From a virus, in IMG/VR virus record IMGVR_UViG_3300009506_000315, positions 1 to 26,224 of that record: 26,224 nt of DNA, one strand, 5' to 3'. Of the stretch, positions 21,793 through 26,224 are shown piece by piece. Numbering within the stretch: the stretch's first letter is position 1; each line of letters begins with the position of its first letter. The position numbers were made by a program, and so were the translations under genes. The notes under the pieces are model-generated. The model did not search any database, was not told where the DNA came from, and saw only the letters and a program-made list of their open reading frames with translations.

Positions 21793-22318
21793 GGATGGCG
21801 CCCCCGATAGCTTGCGCGACTTTATCGCCTGTGCGCAGTCCAAGATAGGCCCATGCAGGGGCTGAAAACATCCCGGCAAGATAAACGTTAAATATGTTTT
21901 TCCCGAGATATAAGCCAACCACACATGCAAGCCCGTAGATAACAGTCGCTGCCCACGATTGGCGGGCCATTTGGGGCCGAGTGCGGCGCACGTATTCATC
22001 CGTAGCCACATCCCCATTGCGAACGGTCTTTTGTGTTTCCTGATGCTCTTGCAGGCGTAGAGATTCCATCGCTTCGATGTGCTTCCGAATGCTATCCTGC
22101 TCGGCGTTGGCCAGCTCGCGCAATTTGATCACAGTCTGCGGGTTGCCTTGTAATGCCGCCAAGGCATCGGTCGGATCGTTAGTGCCGGTGGCACTGGAAA
22201 CCAGCGATACGCCCGCTGCCACGGCCCCCGGTACGTTACCGGTGAGCAGGGAGCCCACCAGCGCGGCCCCAGTACCGGCGTTCGCCTTGACCCATTCACC
22301 TACGTCTGACCAGTTCAT
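21782..22318 (-). CDS. three-span holin-like protein
   Basis: This 178-residue protein starts MNWSDVGEWVKANAGTGAAL. It has hydrophobic segments at about 18-41 (AALVGSLLTGNVPGAVAAGV), 122-139 (WAATVIYGLACVVGLYLG) and 142-161 (FNVYLAGMFSAPAWAYLGL), with a charged helix between (ELANAEQDSIRKHIEAMESL). The block RRTRPQMARQSW before the second span resembles the 'RP' region of the GTA_holin_3TM family. As a holin it would open the inner membrane at the end of infection to release the M15 endolysin encoded just upstream. The start is 3 bases after the endolysin stop. Confidence 0.72.
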   Translation of the reverse strand: MNWSDVGEWVKANAGTGAALVGSLLTGNVPGAVAAGVSLVSSATGTNDPTDALAALQGNPQTVIKLRELANAEQDSIRKHIEAMESLRLQEHQETQKTVRNGDVATDEYVRRTRPQMARQSWAATVIYGLACVVGLYLGKNIFNVYLAGMFSAPAWAYLGLRTGDKVAQAIGGAIRGK

Positions 22319-22321
22319 CGC

Positions 22322-22759
22322 CTAATCCTCCAGCAATTCGATGTGAGCGCAGTCCCAGCCATAGAGACCGTTCTGCTTTTTGTGTGGCCAGAGCCCACCC
22401 CACTGAATCTGATAGCCGAGTACGCTGGCCGCCTGCAGATGGGCCGCCGCGACCATAGCCAGGTGTTCCTGCTCCCAGCTGGCGGCCCCGTCGACCCATG
22501 CATAAAAGTCGAGTGCTTTGCCATCTTGGTGTCGGCTACGCTGGCTCACACCATCGCAATAGGGGGACGCTCCGGTGGCATGTAGATGCTGTTGATCACC
22601 GACGGACCGCAGCCCGGCGTATCGACCGTGGCCAAAATCGACAAGTGTGATCTGAATCGCCAGATCTGATATTTCGATTAGCCGCCGATCGATGCCTCGG
22701 CGATGTACTTTGGATGCTTCGCTGAGTTTGAATCGTGGTATCTGTTGAGTGTTAGCCAC
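22322..22759 (-). CDS. M15-family peptidase endolysin
   Basis: This protein of about 145 residues is a zinc peptidase that cuts peptidoglycan cross-links (L-Ala-D-Glu or D-Ala-D-Ala type). Zinc and substrate motif SRHQDGKALD (S75, H77, G80, A82, D84) fits SxHxxGxAxD, and DCAHIEL near the end supplies H139 and E141. GTG 22759, with GGGGGG just upstream and an 8-base overlap with the previous stop, is the best start; ATG 22771 in the same frame is possible but lacks a ribosome site. It has no signal peptide, so it depends on the holin that follows. Confidence 0.85.
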   Translation of the reverse strand: MANTQQIPRFKLSEASKVHRRGIDRRLIEISDLAIQITLVDFGHGRYAGLRSVGDQQHLHATGASPYCDGVSQRSRHQDGKALDFYAWVDGAASWEQEHLAMVAAAHLQAASVLGYQIQWGGLWPHKKQNGLYGWDCAHIELLED

Positions 22760-23084
22760 AGTGCCCCCCATTAGGGTCGAATTGGTCCAAAAGATGGGCA
22801 CATATCCAGTGGGCTAAACGGAACCGCCAACCTCGCCCTTCGGAAACATGATGCGAAAGTCGTGCCGTTAATAAAAGCCGCTTATAATGAGGCCATTCCA
22901 GAAAGAGCACTGACCCGACGGTTATGTTTAATATTACGTCGAAGATTAACCCCACAGTGAGTAATGCATAGGCATGGAATTTTGCGACAGGATGCAAATC
23001 CTTTCTATGGGGCAATAAAGACATGATCGCTAGGTATAGTACCCATGTTACTACTGCTAATAGGTAACCGATTAAAATACTCAT
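22752..23084 (-). CDS. two-span membrane protein in the lysis cluster
   Basis: This 110-residue protein starts MSILIGYLLAVVTWVLYLAI. Two strong membrane spans (about 1-23 and 39-64, the second being LLTVGLIFDVILNITVGSVL) are followed by a basic cytoplasmic region, RLLLTARLSHHVSEGRGWRF, and a Trp/Cys-rich end. I recall the end pattern (LTARLSHHV.EG.GWR..LA.WIC..LL..FD) from small proteins in phage lysis regions. ATG 23084 overlaps the preceding stop (ATGA). It may be a second holin, antiholin or pinholin partner; the exact role cannot be told. Confidence 0.62.
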   Translation of the reverse strand: MSILIGYLLAVVTWVLYLAIMSLLPHRKDLHPVAKFHAYALLTVGLIFDVILNITVGSVLFLEWPHYKRLLLTARLSHHVSEGRGWRFRLAHWICAHLLDQFDPNGGHCG

Positions 23085-23485
23085 GGCCACACCATCACGG
23101 GCAGTTCCGCGATTAGCTCAGCCTCGGAGGGTATTGCACGGGTCGCAGCTTGCACGTCAGCCAATACCTGATAACAATAAGTGTAACAATTATCCATCCA
23201 TTCACCAAAGGCGATCCCCTCAATCTGCCACGGGTTAGTGTAGCCCGCTCGCAAGGCACAAGTGATGCGGTTGTCATAACCCTTCGTCTGTGCGGTGGCG
23301 TTTATGTGAGCATCGACTGCCGCTTCAAGCTGTGTCCTAATCTCGGCATCCGTGGGAGCGGGATTTAGAATCGCATCAGCCTCCGCCAATGTGATTTCAA
23401 CGCAACCAGCGGGGAGTAGCCCAGCCATCGTATCGTCTCTTTCATGAATAGAGCCATCTGGAGCTTGATATAGTTTGATAGTCAT
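23081..23485 (-). CDS. tail-fibre assembly-type protein
   Basis: This protein of about 134 residues starts MTIKLYQAPDGSIHERDDTM. The region LAEADAILNPAPTDAEIRTQ, then DAHINATAQTKGYDNRITCA and FGEWMDNCYTYCYQVLADVQ, ends SEAELIAELP. The pattern 'AHIDATAQAKGYDN...A' in proteins after tail fibre genes is typical of tail-fibre assembly or chaperone-like proteins. It follows the fibre gene by 5 bases. ATG 23485 with GAGATAA upstream is chosen over earlier codons that would overlap the fibre gene. A chaperone role is inferred from position and sequence. Confidence 0.65.
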   Translation of the reverse strand: MTIKLYQAPDGSIHERDDTMAGLLPAGCVEITLAEADAILNPAPTDAEIRTQLEAAVDAHINATAQTKGYDNRITCALRAGYTNPWQIEGIAFGEWMDNCYTYCYQVLADVQAATRAIPSEAELIAELPVMVWP

Positions 23486-23490
23486 TGTGA

Positions 23491-24924
23491 TTATCTCAAT
23501 TCTGTCCAAGTAGTAAGTGACCCGCCACTCGTGAAACTAAGCACGTATGACGCCCCAGGTGGAACAATCCAAGTCCCAAACATACCGGTGCTTGCAGTAG
23601 CTTGAGTCTGACCTATCAGCGCTATCCCATTAACAGTAAGGATTATCGCAGATCCTCCTCCGCCGCCCGTAGTGGCCCGAATATGCGCCGTTATCGGCTT
23701 CCCGGTGTCGTTATAGTACGTAACCCCTGCTGATCGACTAACCGTAACATCCTGCCATGTCTGTCCATACCCTAGCGACTGCATCGCAGTTACGGCATTG
23801 CCCCCGGCTCCTTGCACAGTTGTTGGACCTGTTGCCCATGTCCCCGCAGTCGCCTCAGTAATATCGATGAACCCGACTACGCGGAAAGGTACATTTGTCC
23901 GCGCAGTAGTGGAATAAATCACATTTGCACTATCTGCGGCACCTGCTCCACCTTCAGCCGTGGTACTGATCAGGGTTGTCTCGTCGAGATTTACTCCACC
24001 CGCGAGATTGACAATCGCGGCCTCTACCGTTCCAGCATTATCAATGGCCAGGATCGCTAGTCGCGCTGCCACGCCATTGATAGTTCCGAGTGTCGATCCA
24101 CTCGAAACGGTCATAGAAATAGGAGATGAAATCTCCCGTGTAATGGGAACGCCGTCTGTGAGTGTTGCAGATCTGAAGTCTAACGATTGCGGATTTATGG
24201 TACTAGTTAAGGCATTTGCTGCCACAGAAGCCCCGATGCTCAGCACTTGTGATGCCGTGATAGAAGTCAAAGGATCTAGCACATCAGTCCCATCGCAATA
24301 AACTACTTTGCGTTTCCCTGCGGTTATGCCCACTCCAACACCAACTGCCGTTTTGATAGTCGCGGTATAACTACCTGCTGAATTATCAATCCAATATAAA
24401 CGAGCTTGGTCTGGGACGATGATATTGTGTCCCGTTGTCCATGACCCATCTTGAAGGACCAGTACATCAGCATTGTATTGCGCGGTGGTCAGAGTGACGT
24501 TTGCATCGGCTGCCGGTGTGATGGTCGCGATGGTGATGCTGTTATCGTCGAGCTGTCGCCAGTTCGTACCATCGTCGGTGGTCGGGTCGTTACCGATGTT
24601 CGCGTCAACCTTCGATTCATACAAGATGCCACCGATGTTTGTGATCGATCCGTTGTTGTATTCCTGCAGACTGTCCCATTCGGCAACACCCCACTGATGC
24701 AAATAGGCAATGAGTTGCCCCAGAGTAAACCCCATCGCGTTGAAGTCTTCGCGAGTTGGATTCTCATTAACCCCGACGATTTCCCAGCCAGTGAGAAAGT
24801 CGGCGTTGACGTTATTATCAAGGGTGTCGCTTTGGGTCAGAGCGCCGAATATTGTGCGATTCGTGCCTGTCGCATTGGCTGCGAAGGCAAGAAGGTTGCC
24901 CGTGTACCGTGTGATTTTAGACAT
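23491..24924 (-). CDS. tail fibre protein
   Basis: This 477-residue protein starts MSKITRYTGNLLAFAANATG. The N-terminal 100 residues (GALTQSDTLDNNVNADFLTG, FTLGQLIAYLHQWGVAEWDS) resemble the particle-binding end of phage tail fibres; LQEYNNGSITNIGGILYESK is the carbohydrate-binding-like motif often found there. The rest is Thr/Ala/Gly-rich beta structure, and the C-terminus (STGMFGTWIVPPGASYVLSF) looks like a small receptor-tip domain. It would bind the host surface. The start shares a base with the DUF2612 stop (TAATG), and the assembly-type gene follows, as is usual. Confidence 0.82.
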   Translation of the reverse strand: MSKITRYTGNLLAFAANATGTNRTIFGALTQSDTLDNNVNADFLTGWEIVGVNENPTREDFNAMGFTLGQLIAYLHQWGVAEWDSLQEYNNGSITNIGGILYESKVDANIGNDPTTDDGTNWRQLDDNSITIATITPAADANVTLTTAQYNADVLVLQDGSWTTGHNIIVPDQARLYWIDNSAGSYTATIKTAVGVGVGITAGKRKVVYCDGTDVLDPLTSITASQVLSIGASVAANALTSTINPQSLDFRSATLTDGVPITREISSPISMTVSSGSTLGTINGVAARLAILAIDNAGTVEAAIVNLAGGVNLDETTLISTTAEGGAGAADSANVIYSTTARTNVPFRVVGFIDITEATAGTWATGPTTVQGAGGNAVTAMQSLGYGQTWQDVTVSRSAGVTYYNDTGKPITAHIRATTGGGGGSAIILTVNGIALIGQTQATASTGMFGTWIVPPGASYVLSFTSGGSLTTWTELR

Positions 24925-25646
24925 TATCCGATCACCTTTTTTGCAAATCTTCCGCCAATCTCGGCGGGATTGAATTTACTGGCAAATCCCAACGCGTTCG
25001 GATTGTTTGAAAACCCGAACATTTCGCCCGGAGTTGCTAGGACAATGGTAGCATACCGTACCGCTTGTGGTTTAGGTAACAGCCCCAATTGACGTATCGC
25101 CAGCAGTCGTTCGCTATTAAAAGTCGGTGAAACATAGAGCGCAAGGGTCATATCCTGTCGGTCGACGACGTAAGCATTGCCTTCGAATGCCGTATTGACT
25201 ACATCCTGCATTGTCACGCGAGTATCGGACACCATAAATGCCGATCCTGAGTTTGCTGCAATCTTGGCTTTAATGAAAAACCGATAATCATCATCATTCA
25301 ATTCGAGCGGCGTTCTTGCCGGTTCGAACTTGCTGAGGAACGGTGCTCTATCGGTTAACATTTCGAACTTGCTGTCGAAACCGCGAGCATTCGGGTTTCC
25401 GTTGAAGCCGAATGCGATTTTCGCAATGACAAAGGGTATAATACGGCCTATACCAATTACTTTTCCGATGATGTCGAGGCGATCACCGGTAGCAATGTCA
25501 ATGTCGAACTCATTACCGAACTGACCCATGATGTCGCGGATCTTTTCCCAGGTCGCCGCCTGGGCGGCGATCTCCCCTCGAGCGTTCGGCTTCTCCCAAT
25601 ACTGCTTGATCAGGAGATCGACATAGGCGTCTGTAAACTCACTCAT
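24924..25646 (-). CDS. DUF2612 baseplate/tail protein
   Basis: This 240-residue protein starts MSEFTDAYVDLLIKQYWEKP. The motifs EIAAQAATWEKIRDIMGQFG, DIDIATGDRLDIIGKVIGIG and DYRFFIKAKIAANSGSAFMV are typical of DUF2612, which in contractile-tailed phages lies between baseplate J and the tail fibre and is thought to join them. The repeats FGFNGNPNARGFDSKFE and FGFSNNPNALGFASKFN are two similar internal segments, about 130 residues apart. The start overlaps the baseplate gene's stop (ATGA) without a ribosome site. Confidence 0.78.
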   Translation of the reverse strand: MSEFTDAYVDLLIKQYWEKPNARGEIAAQAATWEKIRDIMGQFGNEFDIDIATGDRLDIIGKVIGIGRIIPFVIAKIAFGFNGNPNARGFDSKFEMLTDRAPFLSKFEPARTPLELNDDDYRFFIKAKIAANSGSAFMVSDTRVTMQDVVNTAFEGNAYVVDRQDMTLALYVSPTFNSERLLAIRQLGLLPKPQAVRYATIVLATPGEMFGFSNNPNALGFASKFNPAEIGGRFAKKVIG

Positions 25647-26224
25647 GGAGGCGTGATGTCCGTGATAGCCACATTTGCTATCGCGATGCTGAACAGTCCG
25701 TCATATCCTGGAGTTAGCAAACTGTCGGTATAGGTAATACCGTCATCGCTGATCTTTAATAACGTCACTGTATAGTCATTCGCTATGCTGTATGCGGTAG
25801 CATACAATTCACCAGCTGATATATCTTCAGCTATCCCGAAATCGATAGCAGCAAAAGCGGCTTTGATAGCATCGGTGTCAACAGTCCCACCTGCCGGACC
25901 TTCAACAGTTAACGAAATATAAAGTGGCACATCGATGGGACGATCAAACGCCATAGTATGCGTTAGTGTATATCCAGTCCCGTCAGGCCTCAGTAAAGTC
26001 TCGATATAATCGCCAGTCACAGACCCCTTGAGCCCCGTTCCGCCAGTCTTGTTCTTGGCGATAGTCTCGACGATATCAGTAACCGTTCCGCCCTCAATGA
26101 CACACCAGATGGTATGAGGAGCAATATTGCGAACAGCATCTGTGGTGTCTTGATCATTTTCATAAATGACCAGATCCGTCACTCCTGACAGATTACCAAG
26201 AGCCGCAAATATCCCCCCGACCGT
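25643..26224 (-). CDS. baseplate J-like protein (partial, N-terminus outside window)
   Basis: The open frame continues through the right edge (194 codons seen), so the GTG at 26182 is not the start. The reading GNLSGVTDLVIYENDQDTTD, then VRNIAPHTIWCVIEGGTVTD and IVETIAKNKTGGTGLKGSVT matches the second half of the Mu gp47/T4 gp6-like baseplate J family. The end (FAAIDFGIAEDISAGELYAT, IANVAITDITPP) is the usual C-terminal beta region. It forms part of the baseplate ring that triggers tail contraction, which is the strongest sign that this phage has a contractile tail. Confidence 0.83.
   Translation of the reverse strand, partial: TVGGIFAALGNLSGVTDLVIYENDQDTTDAVRNIAPHTIWCVIEGGTVTDIVETIAKNKTGGTGLKGSVTGDYIETLLRPDGTGYTLTHTMAFDRPIDVPLYISLTVEGPAGGTVDTDAIKAAFAAIDFGIAEDISAGELYATAYSIANDYTVTLLKISDDGITYTDSLLTPGYDGLFSIAIANVAITDITPP

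Overview
The window is part of a tailed-phage genome or prophage. Gene content and order (small and large terminase, portal, DUF2213 head protein, baseplate J-like and DUF2612 proteins, tail fibre, holin and M15 endolysin) point to a contractile-tailed (myovirus-like) phage of a Gram-negative bacterium. By eye the DNA is moderately GC-rich, with AT-rich control regions and sigma70-like promoters. The gene set reminds me of Bcep781-type myoviruses, but that is recall, not a comparison. No integrase or lysogeny repressor is visible, so lifestyle is undetermined.

Layout. Most genes run on the minus strand, so transcription reads right to left. (1) 26224-21484: late genes for baseplate, tail fibre, fibre assembly and lysis (small membrane protein, M15 peptidase, holin, XhlA-like protein). 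(2) 19082-21487: a plus-strand operon of three tiny genes and an SF2 helicase, divergent from the replication operon. (3) 18991-11605: replication, recombination and modification genes: hypothetical, DUF2800 PD-(D/E)XK nuclease, DUF2815 ssDNA-binding protein, a structured RNA, coiled-coil protein, family A DNA polymerase, VRR-NUC nuclease, HNH nuclease, zinc-ribbon protein, and a C5-cytosine methyltransferase with a second ORF inside it. (4) 11615-6184: HNH endonuclease, TetR-type HTH protein, VapE-like primase-helicase, pentapeptide-repeat protein, two tiny genes, and a frame-broken beta-class N-methyltransferase. (5) 5532-5923: an AT-rich, repeat-filled non-coding segment that looks like a replication origin. 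(6) 5531-1: packaging and head genes (TerS, TerL, portal, frame-broken SPP1 gp7-like head protein, DUF2213), interrupted at 514-1409 by five overlapping tiny plus-strand genes.

Most adjacent genes overlap by 1-20 bases (ATGA, TAATG), so translation is probably coupled along each operon. The two divergent junctions (335/514 and 18991/19082) carry nearly the same 20-bp palindrome over their promoters. Related -35 elements precede the pentapeptide, TetR-like and TerS genes. This suggests one regulator or one promoter class coordinating these units.

The most unusual features are: a 26-bp RNA stem with tRNA-like hairpins (16058-16186) whose wobble pairs fit only the minus-strand transcript; a long ORF nested in a second frame of the C5-methyltransferase; an HNH gene sitting between two versions of the methyltransferase 3' end; a 40-bp-arm inverted repeat with iterons upstream of TerS; and two genes broken by small indels.
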